This document shows, piece by piece, positions 28,901-37,178 of a stretch of DNA of 64,000 nt (positions within the stretch are counted from its first letter, which is position 1; each line of letters starts with the position of its first letter). The notes beneath the pieces were generated by a model. That model was not told the DNA's origin. It saw only the letters and a program-made list of their open reading frames with translations, and did not search any database. Position numbers and translations under genes: made by a program. Source of the DNA: DOZZ01 sp963792655 (GTDB lineage: Bacteria > Acidobacteriota > Terriglobia > Bryobacterales > Bryobacteraceae); NCBI GenBank assembly GCA_963792655.1, contig CAWBWU010000003.1, forward strand, positions 248,001 to 312,000. The letters run 5' to 3'.

Positions 28901-29221
28901 GGTTGCCCGGATAACGATCCGAATTGTAGCGATCCTGCCAATGTAGGCCGATTCGGCAATGCGGGAGTAAACATTCTCGAAACACCGCCGATGAAGAATC
29001 TGGATCTGGCTCTGATGAAGGAGTTTCACCTGTCGGAGCACCGCTTCGTGCGGTTCCAAACGACGTTCTCGAACGCTCTGAACCATGCCAACTTCGGCTA
29101 TCCCGACGCCGTCATCAGTTCGCCGGATACAGCCGGGGTAATTACCAGTACCAATGCGAACTATCTGAGCGGTTCGTCGAGCGCGCGCGTTATTAACTTC
29201 TCATTGCGTCTACAGTTTTGA
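25910..29221 (+). CDS. Oar-like TonB-dependent receptor with N-terminal carboxypeptidase-regulatory domain
   Basis: A 1103-residue outer-membrane protein. The start is a GTG at 25910; residues 1-36 are a signal peptide ending VFAQ. Residues about 40-120 form a carboxypeptidase-regulatory-like beta domain (GSVSGVVTDQTKAPIPDAEV). A plug-like region with TTVSKSGTNRFHGSLY follows, then a long series of beta-barrel strands ending in an aromatic residue (INFSLRLQF). Such receptors are greatly expanded in Acidobacteria and import polymers or modify the surface; the substrate is unknown. The gene is intact, unlike its neighbours. Its TGA overlaps the next start, so it is coupled to the sulfatase-fold gene. 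Confidence 0.92.
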   Translation: MHIPHIFRSLNTRSTLLPAITAALFFLSSGGVFAQTTFGSVSGVVTDQTKAPIPDAEVTVVNQDTGLRRSQNTAATGVYNIPDLAPGTYTLRFERAGFSSQERQGIVVDANHVVNVDIQFAVGTAAVKIDVQGTAPVINTESSTTSYVKTDTELLDSAVNIRQGNTTQGFVMYNPGVSVNDSGNYSGPGARQIDTYWTNDGIVEMQDLSGSGGSGVGPDLENVAEINYVLVNAPAEFKGATTITTVSKSGTNRFHGSLYYDYNGSRLNARDFFSAKVPFTVYNDFAGSVGGPIRKNKTFFFADYEGSRNRGARVIADNTPLAAWRTGDFSNLLANGKVLKNPFTGLAFANNMIPSSLINPVSQNLQNTFYPQPNCGAPGIVAGNYCANLPTRNDFNIVDGRVDHYFRERDTMFVRYSYHRMRVLGQRGLLPPAGTYNQQRNSSNAVVSYSHTFSPTLFNEVRAGFSRDISDVASTLMGDKIVSDAGLVGITNAGIPGQPALSISGLTGTSSYSIHDKALTNFEVTDNVSWTRGRHAFKLGGDFIRDGNNQNYLPNNLYGTFSFKGRYTGNSYADFLLGLPQTSGLSNPAPSSYLRGNLGSFYLQDQYKITPRLTVNYGVRYELSTPYHDKFGRTFSYSPSLGALVVPDEGIKSINPLFPANVKVLTASQAGYPDGSLLKLQKNNFYPRVGVAYKLTADGKTVIRAGYGIFGNTIYGTIARSMEGGPFGGSESFFNSIKNGVPLLSFPNAFVPEAGQVAAFQSASGFNPNLKVPYLQQWNITLERQIGTVGISVAYVGSHAVNLLYGRNINQPLPSTTPFSIAALPNPNFDTVTWFENGASQKYNSLQVAAAKRLGKGLTFSSGWTWAKDLTDQSDNDWVFADNPIQNQFDRRAEWGNNAYTPRHRVYADAVFSLPIGRSQHYLNHMPRLAEGVLGGWRLSAVVTLQTGQWFTPSFDGYDPSNTNTIGGRPDVVAGARLYPAHQSIDNWFNVAAFKIPGCPDNDPNCSDPANVGRFGNAGVNILETPPMKNLDLALMKEFHLSEHRFVRFQTTFSNALNHANFGYPDAVISSPDTAGVITSTNANYLSGSSSARVINFSLRLQF

Positions 29222-31080
29222 CCGGAGAGCTTTGGCGGCGCCGGAAAAGCCTGTTACTCGCATTACTACTTGGCTTTCCCTGCGCCGCTCCTGCCATACA
29301 TCGGTCATCAGTTGTCCTGATCTCAATCGATACCCTGAGGGCCGATCACCTCGGCTCGTACGGCTATCGAAAGATCCATACACCGCATCTCGATGAGTTA
29401 ACACAACATGGCACGCTGTTCAGCCAGGTGGATACTCCCGTGCCCATGACGCTGCCGGCGCATATGTCGCTACTGACCTCGACTTACCCCTATGTTCACG
29501 GGGTGACGGAGAATGGCCAGCAAAGCGGGCGGAAACGGGTCACGTTGCCGGGTGTCCTCAGAGCCCACGGCTATCGGACGGCCGCGTTCATTGGCGGCTA
29601 TGTACTGGACGCGCGGTTCGGATTGAACGAAGGCTTCGATATCTACGACAGCCCATTTCACCTTCGGCCCGATCCGGGAGAAGATCCTCCAGACATCAAG
29701 CGGCCCGCGGACGAAGTGCTCCGTGCGGCGGCGCACTGGCTTCAAACGAATTCTGGACATCCCTGCTTCGCTTTCATCCACCTCTACGATGTCCATCAGC
29801 CTTATTCCCACGGCAGTTACGACGCCGAAATTTCCTACATAGACGAAGCGATCGGGCGATTCCAGCTGTCACTCGCAGCACAAGACATCCTGCAGGATTC
29901 CGTCATTGCTTTGACTTCGGATCACGGCGAGAGCCTTGGTGAACACGGGGAGGACACCCATGGCTACTTCATTTATGAGAGTACGCTGCACGTACCCTTG
30001 ATAATCCAGTGGCCTCCGGGAACCCAAAAATACTCCGCTCGCGTGAACGACCCAGTCAGTCTGATCGATCTCGCGCCGGCGCTACTGGAAGCGGTTGGGA
30101 TTCCGAAACCAGCTGAATTTCAGGGCCGTAGCCCGGTGCGGTTGCTTGGCGACCACCCGCCCGACCAGCAGCCGCTCTACTCAGAGAGCTTGTATGCGCA
30201 CGACCACCTTGGGTGTAGCACTCTGCGCAGCGTCCGCATTGGAAAGTACAAGTACATCGATGCGCCCAAACCGGAGCTTTACGATTTAGACGTCGACCCG
30301 GGCGAGTTGCACAACCGCTATGAGGTCGACCGGAAAACGGCGAGTTCGCTAAAAGCTCGGATCGCCTCGTTTCACCAGACGGCTTCTCCGAGAGCCCAAA
30401 GCCCTCAGAGCGAACAAGTGATTTCGCGTTTGCAATCGCTTGGCTACTTAAGCGGCTCTCCCTCCAAAGGCAATACCGGTGCGGATCCGAAAGACCGGCT
30501 CGGCGAGTATCATCGGTACGGCCGCGCGATCCGGCTGGCCAATGCCGGTCGACTTTCCGAAGCGATCCATGGTTTCGAAAGCTTGCTGAAGGAAGATAGT
30601 CACAATAGTTCGGCCGCCTTTTACCTAGCAGTCTGTCTCTATCGGTCCGGCCGCTTGGCCGACGCGGTGAACGCGTTAGAACTTGCGTTGAGCATTTCTC
30701 CGGACGATCAACCGGCTCAGCAACTTCTCGGAACGATCTATTTGGTTAGGAAAGACTACGGCCGGGCGAAGCAGCAGTTCGAGCGTCTCGCGCGCACTGC
30801 TCCGAGCAACTACGGAGCGCATTACAACTTAGGCATCCTTGCCATTCGCGAGGGAAAAAAAGACGACGCCCGTCGGGAGTTGCAGGCGGCCGCGCGCGCT
30901 GACCCGAGTTCCGGACAGCCTCATGCGGCTCTTGGGTCTTTCTACTACGCACGAGGCGACTGGACAGGCGCAATGGACGAACTCACTCAGGCTGTTGCTA
31001 TCGACCCCAATGATGCGACCTCGCGCAAGATGCTCGACAGTCTGAATGCCGGCAACAAAGTCCCTCCTTCGGGGCGGTGA
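29218..31080 (+). CDS. Exported sulfatase-fold (alkaline phosphatase superfamily) hydrolase fused to TPR repeats
   Basis: A 620-residue protein that begins at a TTG overlapping the receptor stop; no in-frame ATG lies before the domain. Residues 1-26 resemble a Sec signal (RRRKSLLLALLLGF). The fold starts with VVLISIDTLRADHLGSYGY, with the metal-binding Asp, and continues to DVHQPY and TSDHGESLGEHGE. The usual C/S-x-P-x-R formylglycine site is replaced by TLPAHMSLLTS (near residue 78), so the nucleophile is probably Thr. That points to a phosphoesterase or phosphotransferase rather than a classical sulfatase. Residues about 420-615 hold four or more TPR units (for example NSSAAFYLAVCLYRSGRLAD). 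Confidence 0.88.
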   Translation: MTGELWRRRKSLLLALLLGFPCAAPAIHRSSVVLISIDTLRADHLGSYGYRKIHTPHLDELTQHGTLFSQVDTPVPMTLPAHMSLLTSTYPYVHGVTENGQQSGRKRVTLPGVLRAHGYRTAAFIGGYVLDARFGLNEGFDIYDSPFHLRPDPGEDPPDIKRPADEVLRAAAHWLQTNSGHPCFAFIHLYDVHQPYSHGSYDAEISYIDEAIGRFQLSLAAQDILQDSVIALTSDHGESLGEHGEDTHGYFIYESTLHVPLIIQWPPGTQKYSARVNDPVSLIDLAPALLEAVGIPKPAEFQGRSPVRLLGDHPPDQQPLYSESLYAHDHLGCSTLRSVRIGKYKYIDAPKPELYDLDVDPGELHNRYEVDRKTASSLKARIASFHQTASPRAQSPQSEQVISRLQSLGYLSGSPSKGNTGADPKDRLGEYHRYGRAIRLANAGRLSEAIHGFESLLKEDSHNSSAAFYLAVCLYRSGRLADAVNALELALSISPDDQPAQQLLGTIYLVRKDYGRAKQQFERLARTAPSNYGAHYNLGILAIREGKKDDARRELQAAARADPSSGQPHAALGSFYYARGDWTGAMDELTQAVAIDPNDATSRKMLDSLNAGNKVPPSGR

Positions 31081-31192
31081 TGCACTGACTTGCCGTTTAA
31101 GAGATCACTCCGCGGGGGGAAACCGGTGACTGACGGAACAAACCCGGATTATTGCGCGAAGAAGGTCAACAAATGTCGCACTAAGTCAACAT

Positions 31193-31400
31193 ATGCCCCG
31201 ATTGGCTCGCGCGGTCGTTCCCTTTTACCCTCATCATGTTACGCAGCGCGGAAACGGCCGCCGTGATGTCTTCTTATGCCCTGCGGACCGCGACGTCTAC
31301 CTTGGTTTGTTACTTCAGTGTCCGCGGCCTTGGAAGTCGTCATCTTCCGTGGCACTTTTCAGCCGGGACTTGAGCGCGTCGTTTGTTCGCGATTGTTTCC
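31193..31400 (+). pseudogene. 5' fragment of a REP-associated tyrosine transposase (RAYT/Y1_Tnp)
   Basis: An ATG-started frame begins MPRLARAVVPFYPHHVTQRG and continues NGRRDVFLCPADRDVYLGLL, the conserved beginning of RAYT transposases with the HxH-like HHVTQRGN stretch. Resemblance is lost after about 40 residues, and the catalytic tyrosine region is absent. It sits immediately before tandem array 2 and is probably the source or founder of the repeated unit. Confidence 0.8.
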
Positions 31401-31907
31401 GTCTACCTTGACCTTGCCGGCGAACAGGCGCGGGTGATGCACGTCTGGGGACAGACAGCCTTTTCGCAGAAGGCGCGAAAAGGTGTCAGTCCCCGGAGCG
31501 ATTCGCACATTACTCAGCGCGGCAATGAGCGCCGCGAGGTCTTTTTCTCCCCGATGACCGCGCAGCCGGGACTTGAGCGCGTCGTTTGATCGCGATTGTT
31601 TCCGTCTACCTTGACCTTGCCGGCGAACAGGCGTGGGTGATGCACGTCTGGGGACAGACAGCCTTTTCGCAGAAGGCGCGAAAAGGTGTCAGTCCCCGGA
31701 GCGATTCGCACATTACTCGGCGCGGCAATGAGCGCGGCGAGGTCTTTTTCTCCCTCGATGACCGCGCAGCCGGGACTTGAGCGCGTCGTTTGATCGCGAT
31801 TGTTTCCGTCTACCTAGACCTTGCCGGCGAACAGGCGCGGGTGATGCACGTCTGGGGACAGACAGCCTTTTCGCAGAAGGCGCGAAAAGGTGTCAGTCCC
31901 CGGAGCG
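31401..31907 (+). repeat. Tandem array 2: three units related to array 1, each with a REP-like hairpin
   Basis: Units beginning GTCTACC start at 31401, 31604 and 31808 (periods 203 and 204). Hairpins are at 31447-31494, 31650-31697 and 31854-31901. The sequence is nearly identical to array 1 in the same orientation, apart from small changes (CGATTG instead of CGCTTC after the hairpin, and a slightly longer spacer). It lies between two convergent genes, and the last hairpin ends 15 bases before the stop of the GH51-like gene, a usual REP position. Confidence 0.9.
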
Positions 31908-31915
31908 ATTGTTTC

Positions 31916-33893
31916 TCACTCGGCCCGGATCTCTAGTACAGCAACCGTGTAAGGATTCAGGTCCAACGTCAGATCCCTGGCGTAAGTCAGTGCGCGGGTG
32001 ACGGGCGTCAACGCGTTCGGGCGCTCGAGGGAAGCGGAGTCGCTCAGCCCGGCCGTGATCGTGTGCAAAGTTGCGAGCGCCTTGTCGGGAACGTTGGTTC
32101 CCCGGAGCCGCAGGAGGAGTGAGTTGCGTTGGGCCTGATAATTCACTGCCTTGATGACGATTCGTCGTCCGTCGGCGCTCGCGGTAGCGATCGCGTCCAC
32201 CGCCCCGGGCTGCCACGCTTCGGGTTTCATCGTCGAGATCTGGTTGAAGAAGCTGCTGCGGTCAGGGAGGTCGCGGAACGTACCGGTCGTGGACGCGAGG
32301 AGGCGTTCGGCATAGTGCTCGCGAAAGAGCTTCTCGACTACGTAACCCGCACCTGGGAACCAGGAGACGTGATCGTGATAGATGAACGACGTCCAGGTAG
32401 GGTCGTCGGTGGTGTTGCGCATGAGAAGAGCGGGACAGGTCATGGTGAGACCGGGGCTGAGCTCCTCATACATGATGAGACTGCCTGCCGCGTGCAGACC
32501 GGCGCGCCAGTCATATGTGTGCTGCAGGCTCCACTCAAGCACAGCAATCTCAATCAGCGGATGGGCCGAACCCAGCACGTAAGCACGTAACCTGGTCAGG
32601 TAATCGCGGATGCGGGCGATGCCGGTTTCGTAGTTATCGGGCTCGTATTCGTAGTTGTGACAGCCAAGGATATCGAAGTTGTTTCCGGCGAGGTCAATGA
32701 TCTTTTCGCTCCAGTCCATATCGTTGGAGCGCTTCTGGCCGCATGCCACGATGCGCGTTTCAGGCGCGATGTCGCGCAGGCGGCTGCCGTATAAGTTGAC
32801 GATAGCGGCGTACGACTCCGGCGTGAAGCCGTTGTTCATGGGTTCGTTATCGATCTGGAAGAAGCGCACCCCGTAAGGTTCGGGATGTCCGTTGGCGGCG
32901 CGGAGACGGCCCCATTCGGTGGCCGGCGGATCATTGAGGTACCGGACCCAGTCCATGGCGTACTCGACCTGATCTGGATGGGTGCCGGGCGCGGGCAGCA
33001 CGATGAGCGGCTGGGCATTGAGCTTGCGGCAAAGAGAGAGGAACTCATCCGTACCGAAGCCGTAATAGTCCGAATAGCCGCCCCAGAACGTGTTGGGATG
33101 GTAGCCGCGTGCGGCGTAGCGGCCGATGCCCTCTTTCCACTTATAGGTGGAAGCAAAGGAGCCCCCCGGCCAACGGATGAAGGCCGGACCGAGACCGTTT
33201 AAGGCGCCGAGCAGGTCCGGGCGGAACATTCCGTCCCGGCGGGTATCGGCGCGCATCATGGAAACGAAATCGATCAGCAGGGCACCGTGACCCGATGCGG
33301 CGATCTCGATCCTTGCGTCGACGTCGCGCACAGTGCTGGCGAAAGAGAACGGAACTTCCTGCCAATCGGAACTGGTAACAGGCAGCGGCACAGACGCGAT
33401 CTGGTTGCCGGTTGAGCTCAGGATGCGAAGGCTCAATTGGGGCGAGCCAGCCTCCCGCTTGACCCAGAGTGAGCCCTGGTATCGATAACCGCTTTCGATG
33501 TAGATGCGCTCCTGGCTTATGCCTGCGCGGCCGCCATTCACATCCAGGCGAACGCTTTTCTTCCCGTTCTGGAAATCGACCGCCGCGAGCGAGGCGGCGC
33601 CGTGGTCCGGAGAAGGCTTTCCAATAGGTTTTGAAATCGTCTCCTTCGAATCCTGCGCCGCGAATCTGTTCGGCAAAGAGACCGTCTTCTACCGAATGGT
33701 TGATGTGCTCGAGGAACTGGCCGTAAATTCGTGAATCGATGCGCGACTCAGTCCTGTCCGTATCTACGAGCAGGATGGCGACCCCCGGCGTTCCCTCAAC
33801 CGGGGCTGCGTTCAAAGAGCGCGAGCTCGAGAGGACGGAGAAAGGCAGTGCGGCGGTGGCAATCGAGCTGGTGAGAAAGTCGCGTCTGTTCAT
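31916..33893 (-). CDS. Tat-exported GH51-like alpha-L-arabinofuranosidase, with one frameshift
   Basis: About 658 residues. A Tat-type signal (NRRDFLTSSIATAALPFSVL) starts at 33893, followed by the GH51 N-terminus (SRIDSRIYGQFLEHINHSVE). The frame breaks near 33633 after YWKAFS and resumes with PDHGAASLAAVDFQNGKKS. The catalytic barrel has FIRWPGGSFASTYKW, the acid/base Glu in FFQIDNEPMN and a likely nucleophile in VLEWSLQHTY. It is a second arabinofuranosidase, distinct in sequence and in export route from the one at the left end. Its 3' end touches REP array 2. Confidence 0.9.
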
Positions 33894-33941
33894 GTTTGCG
33901 TCTTCTAGGCATCGTAGCTAAGCGGGGACAAGGCGCGGTGG

Positions 33942-34151
33942 TCACGCTGCTTTCCGGGAAATCAGCCGCTGAACCACATGCCCTTTCCACATCCAGAGCC
34001 CCGATAAAACCAGCACGGGCAGGAACACGAACCGGACGAGCGGAGCGTAGTTCGGTATCTGATCGAAAGGACTATACACATAGCCGAAGATCGGAATGCT
34101 GAACACGATGTGAATCCAGCGAAACACGGAACGTTTGATACCAGCGCTCAT
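33942..34151 (-). CDS. Small two-helix membrane protein
   Basis: A 69-residue protein with two predicted membrane helices (about 11-27 and 36-54), positive residues at both ends and a short loop with YSPFDQIPNYAP. I do not recognise the family beyond its similarity to small PepSY/DUF-type inner-membrane proteins. It follows the SRPBCC gene by about 20 bases on the same strand and is likely the last gene of that operon. Confidence 0.55.
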   Translation of the reverse strand: MSAGIKRSVFRWIHIVFSIPIFGYVYSPFDQIPNYAPLVRFVFLPVLVLSGLWMWKGHVVQRLISRKAA

Positions 34152-34170
34152 TGCTGCTATGCCTTCGCCA

Positions 34171-34728
34171 TCATGACTTCCGGGGCGGCCACGCTGGAGA
34201 TTCAACGCCGAACTGTTTCGCGTAGTCGGTACTCAATTGCTGCCAGCCGCCAAACTGAACCGCGTCCGGTCCCACCGTGCGGCCAAGTGGAGTCCCGCGA
34301 AGCAGGTGATCCAGAACGTCGAAACAGATGTGCCAGCCCGCGGCGCCCCAGGCAATATAACGGCGGTCGATGGTCGTCCACAACGTCAGGCGTGTGCCGG
34401 CGTTGACCGGTTCGAGTTGCCATCGCATCTCGTTCCCGCCCCAGTTGTACTCAAGCGCGTTGGGAGGATCGGCAAGGGTCACCTTGGTTTCGGTCACATG
34501 CAATGCGGGCGCGCCCACGGTGGTCAGCTTGACTGTCGCGCCAGCGCGATCCATGCTGCCATCCGCGTCGAACGGGGCCCACTCGCGCAGTTGTTTCGGA
34601 TCGGTGATCGCATCCCATACTTTTTCCGGCGAGTGGCGCAGTTCTTTGACCAGGACAAGTGTCCACTTCTCGCCATCTTTCTCTACATGCGCCAGGTTCG
34701 CTGGCCCGGGTGTGTACTCCTCACGCAC
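34171..34728 (-). CDS. SRPBCC (AHSA1/activator of Hsp90 ATPase-like) domain protein
   Basis: A 185-residue protein with the START-like fold signature: VLVKELRHSPEKVWDAITDP near residue 30, then LREWAPFDADG and a late TLWTTIDRRYIAWGAAGWH helix. Proteins of this type bind small hydrophobic ligands and often sit beside ArsR regulators. The start is the GTG at 34728, because AAGGAG lies nine bases upstream. A longer version beginning further up would overlap the VOC gene. The gene directly follows the ArsR-VOC gene, so it is in the same operon. Confidence 0.85.
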   Translation of the reverse strand: MREEYTPGPANLAHVEKDGEKWTLVLVKELRHSPEKVWDAITDPKQLREWAPFDADGSMDRAGATVKLTTVGAPALHVTETKVTLADPPNALEYNWGGNEMRWQLEPVNAGTRLTLWTTIDRRYIAWGAAGWHICFDVLDHLLRGTPLGRTVGPDAVQFGGWQQLSTDYAKQFGVESPAWPPRKS

Positions 34729-34741
34729 AGTCGTCGTCTCC

Positions 34742-35503
34742 TTAGTGGGAATAGCGCGCCAACTGGACCAGCTGAATGATGTTGCCGCAAGTATCATGCA
34801 GCATTGCGATGATCGAAGCCGTCACATCCGTCGGCGGCATTGTGAACTCCGCTCCCCGCGCTTTCATCCGCTCGTAGTCGGCTTTGACATCGTCCGTGTA
34901 GAACATTGCCGCCGGTTGGCCTTGCGCAAAGATCGCCTCCTGATACGCTTTCGCTGCCGGATTGTTGTTGAGGGCGAGTTGCAGTTCGGTGCCGTCCGGC
35001 TCGTCGGGCGAGACCACCGTGAGCCAGCGAAACGGACCCTGGCTGAAGTCGTTTTTCTTTCGAAAACCCAGCACTTCGGTATAGAAGTGCAGAGCCTTTT
35101 CCTGGTCGTCCACGTAAACGCTGGTCAGCTTGATTTTCATTTTGTTTCCTTTCGTGACATTCGCTTTTTTCGCGCGCGCCATCTTGTTCTTCGGCGGTGA
35201 GGCCATCCGGTCGAGGTGACGTTCGAGAGCGTCAATGTGCGCTGACCAGAACCGGCGGAACGGTGTAAGCCAGGCATCGATCTCCTGGAGCGGTTCCGGT
35301 CTCAGCCGGTAGAGACGGCGTTGTGCATCGACAGTGGCTTCTACAAAACCGGCGTCGCGCAACACGCGAAGGTGCTTGGAAACGGTCGTCTGCGGGATAC
35401 GCAATTGACGTTCGAGATCGCCCACCGATTGGTGTGACTCGATGAGCAGACTCAGAATCGCGCGGCGGTTCGGCTCCGCCACGATTTCGAACACAGATTC
35501 CAC
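34742..35503 (-). CDS. ArsR-family regulator joined in frame to a VOC/glyoxalase-fold protein
   Basis: A 253-residue open frame. Residues 1-100 are an ArsR winged helix (NRRAILSLLIE, TTVSKHLRVLRDAGFVEA). Residues about 122-253 are a VOC-fold domain starting MKIKLTSVYVDDQEKALHFY. The second part has its own ATG at 35139 behind AAAGGAAAC, a fair ribosome site. A six-A run just before the joint (about 35165) could be misread; with one base changed, the ArsR frame would end ...SRKETK at a TGA overlapping that ATG. I think two coupled genes (ArsR, then VOC) are more likely than a true fusion. The ArsR product probably controls the operon with the SRPBCC gene. Confidence 0.8.
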   Translation of the reverse strand: MESVFEIVAEPNRRAILSLLIESHQSVGDLERQLRIPQTTVSKHLRVLRDAGFVEATVDAQRRLYRLRPEPLQEIDAWLTPFRRFWSAHIDALERHLDRMASPPKNKMARAKKANVTKGNKMKIKLTSVYVDDQEKALHFYTEVLGFRKKNDFSQGPFRWLTVVSPDEPDGTELQLALNNNPAAKAYQEAIFAQGQPAAMFYTDDVKADYERMKARGAEFTMPPTDVTASIIAMLHDTCGNIIQLVQLARYSH

Positions 35504-35555
35504 ATGGATAGATATACGTTAGTCGGCATATGCGTGTCAAGGTATATTAGTAAAT

Positions 35556-36182
35556 TTGTCGAAGACCGCGCAGCTATCATGGATCGTGAGCAGCCCAGGG
35601 AAACGCACCGAAACCGAAATCAAGCTGTACGTCGACGATCTGGGCAAAACGCGAAGGCGCCTGCGCGAAGAAGGGTTTCGCGTAACGCGGCGCCGCTTTT
35701 TCGAATCGAACGTAATCTTTGATCGGGATGGCTCTTCGTTGCGTAAGGCCGGCGGGTTATTGCGATTGCGCGAGACGGAACACGCATGCGTCGTAACTTA
35801 CAAGGGAAAATCTACCTTGTCCAAGCATAAGTCACGGGAAGAGTTGGAAACGACAGTGGGCGATGCCGCGGAGTTTCGTCTTATCCTGGAGCGTCTTGGC
35901 TACGAAGCCATTTTTCAGTACGAAAAATTTCGTACTGAGCTCGCGTTCGAAAAACAACATGGAATGGCCACGCTGGACGAGACTCCCGTCGGGAATTTCA
36001 TGGAACTGGAAGGCTCGCCCAACTGGATTGATCGCACCGCGAGAAAGCTAGGCTACTCTCCGGACGACTACATCACTTCAAGTTACGGCGCACTCTATGT
36101 GCAGTATTGCGATGAGCACGGACTAACGCCGTCGAACATGGTGTTCCCCAAAAAGGAAAAAGCCCGCCGCGCTACTTCGTAA
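35556..36182 (+). CDS. CYTH-domain protein (class IV adenylate cyclase / triphosphatase fold)
   Basis: A 208-residue protein (198 if it starts at the GTG at 35586, which immediately precedes the domain). The ExExK signature appears as ETEIK, followed by LRLRETEHACVVTYKGK and the final MELEGSP, all typical of CYTH tunnel enzymes. Members hydrolyse tripolyphosphate or ThTP or make cAMP; the activity here cannot be assigned. The gene diverges from the ArsR operon, and a strong hairpin overlaps its 3' end. Confidence 0.87.
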   Translation: MSKTAQLSWIVSSPGKRTETEIKLYVDDLGKTRRRLREEGFRVTRRRFFESNVIFDRDGSSLRKAGGLLRLRETEHACVVTYKGKSTLSKHKSREELETTVGDAAEFRLILERLGYEAIFQYEKFRTELAFEKQHGMATLDETPVGNFMELEGSPNWIDRTARKLGYSPDDYITSSYGALYVQYCDEHGLTPSNMVFPKKEKARRATS

Positions 36183-36200
36183 AGTAGTCGCGGGCGGGCT
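36161..36200 (-). terminator. Rho-independent terminator between convergent genes
   Basis: AGCCCGCC-GCG-CTACTT and AAGTAG-TCGCGGGCGGGCT form a long, nearly perfect GC-rich stem with a short loop. On the reverse strand the stem is followed by TTTTTCCTTTTT, so it should end the LysM-gene transcripts. It also overlaps the last codons of the forward CYTH gene and may act on both. Confidence 0.8.
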
Positions 36201-36216
36201 TGGTCGCTTGCTAGAG

Positions 36217-36708
36217 TTAGCCGTTCTGAGACATGTGCTGCATAGCCAGCACGGCCGCACCCGCGCCCAGTGCTTGTACCAGGGTGGGATGCTGCGCGTA
36301 GAACTGGCTTGCCCGGTCGATGATCGAAGGGTCCTGCCGTTCCGCGTGGTTCGCGGCCTGTTCCACTGCGGCGGGGCTAATCTGCTGCGCCTGCTGCGGT
36401 GTAACCTGCGTTGTACCTTGCCCAAGCCCGAGGCTCGCCAGCACGCTGGGACCTGCAGACGCCAGGATCTGATTCAGAATTCCTGCGCGTTGCGAAGGAT
36501 CGGACTGCCCGAACATCGACGACACGTTCTGACCGAAGGTGCCTGTCGACGGCGAACGGAATACCGACGAAAGCGCCCCCGCCAGAACCGAAGGCGACGC
36601 TTGTTGCGCAGCCTGTTGGTAATGGTTCAGAGCGTCCTGGTCGTTTGCAGGCCGTCCCCCGTTGGTGTACTGCTGCAGTAGACCGCCAAGTTGATCGAAG
36701 AGACTCAT
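36217..36708 (-). CDS. Conserved hypothetical protein, YidB/DUF937-like N-terminus
   Basis: A 163-residue protein. The start MSLFDQLGGLLQQY resembles YidB/DUF937 proteins. The body is rich in Gln, Ala and Ser, with helices such as PSVLAGALSSVF and QRAGILNQILASAGP, and the last ~25 residues are hydrophobic (TLVQALGAGAAVLAMQ). No signal peptide is seen. It is downstream of the LysM/BON gene by eight bases and is probably co-expressed. Function unknown. Confidence 0.65.
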   Translation of the reverse strand: MSLFDQLGGLLQQYTNGGRPANDQDALNHYQQAAQQASPSVLAGALSSVFRSPSTGTFGQNVSSMFGQSDPSQRAGILNQILASAGPSVLASLGLGQGTTQVTPQQAQQISPAAVEQAANHAERQDPSIIDRASQFYAQHPTLVQALGAGAAVLAMQHMSQNG

Positions 36709-36715
36709 GGCTGAC

Positions 36716-37144
36716 CTATGCAGGGATGTCTAACGTCATGCCGGCGCGGACATGATCGGGGTTATCCATCTTGTCGCGGTTGGCTTCAAAAATCTTGTTG
36801 TACTCGCTCGCGCGCCCGTAGAACTGCTCCGCTATCTTCGACAGGCTGTCGCCGGGCTGTACGGTGTAGCTGCGGCCACCGCTCTGTGAGCTCGCCGCTG
36901 CGGCCTGTTGGGGAGCCTGCAGTGAAGAGTTCACCACAATGTCCGCATGCAGATCGCTAAAGCTCGGATCCACCTGCTTGATCGCATCCCAGACCTTGTT
37001 TTTGAGCTGATCATTCGCCACTTCCGCGCGAATCAGCAGCTTGTCGCCTTCCATGTTCACGTTCTTCAGGCTGCCATTCACCTGTTGAATCGTGTTCAAT
37101 ACGTTTTGATATTTCGCTTTGATTTGATCTTGTGATTGGGCCAT
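36716..37144 (-). CDS. BON + LysM domain protein (YgaU/Kbp-like)
   Basis: A 142-residue protein. Residues about 10-75 form a BON-like domain (ANDQLKNKVWDAIKQVDPSF) and residues 91-142 a LysM domain (YTVQPGDSLSKIAEQFYG, then ANRDKM and PDHVRAGMTLDIP). This order is that of E. coli YgaU/Kbp, a cytoplasmic potassium-binding protein. There is no signal peptide, which fits a cytoplasmic location. It is the first gene of a two-gene operon. Confidence 0.85.
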   Translation of the reverse strand: MAQSQDQIKAKYQNVLNTIQQVNGSLKNVNMEGDKLLIRAEVANDQLKNKVWDAIKQVDPSFSDLHADIVVNSSLQAPQQAAAASSQSGGRSYTVQPGDSLSKIAEQFYGRASEYNKIFEANRDKMDNPDHVRAGMTLDIPA

Positions 37145-37178
37145 GTTGTTTTACGTACACGATTAGGGCCAAACCGCG

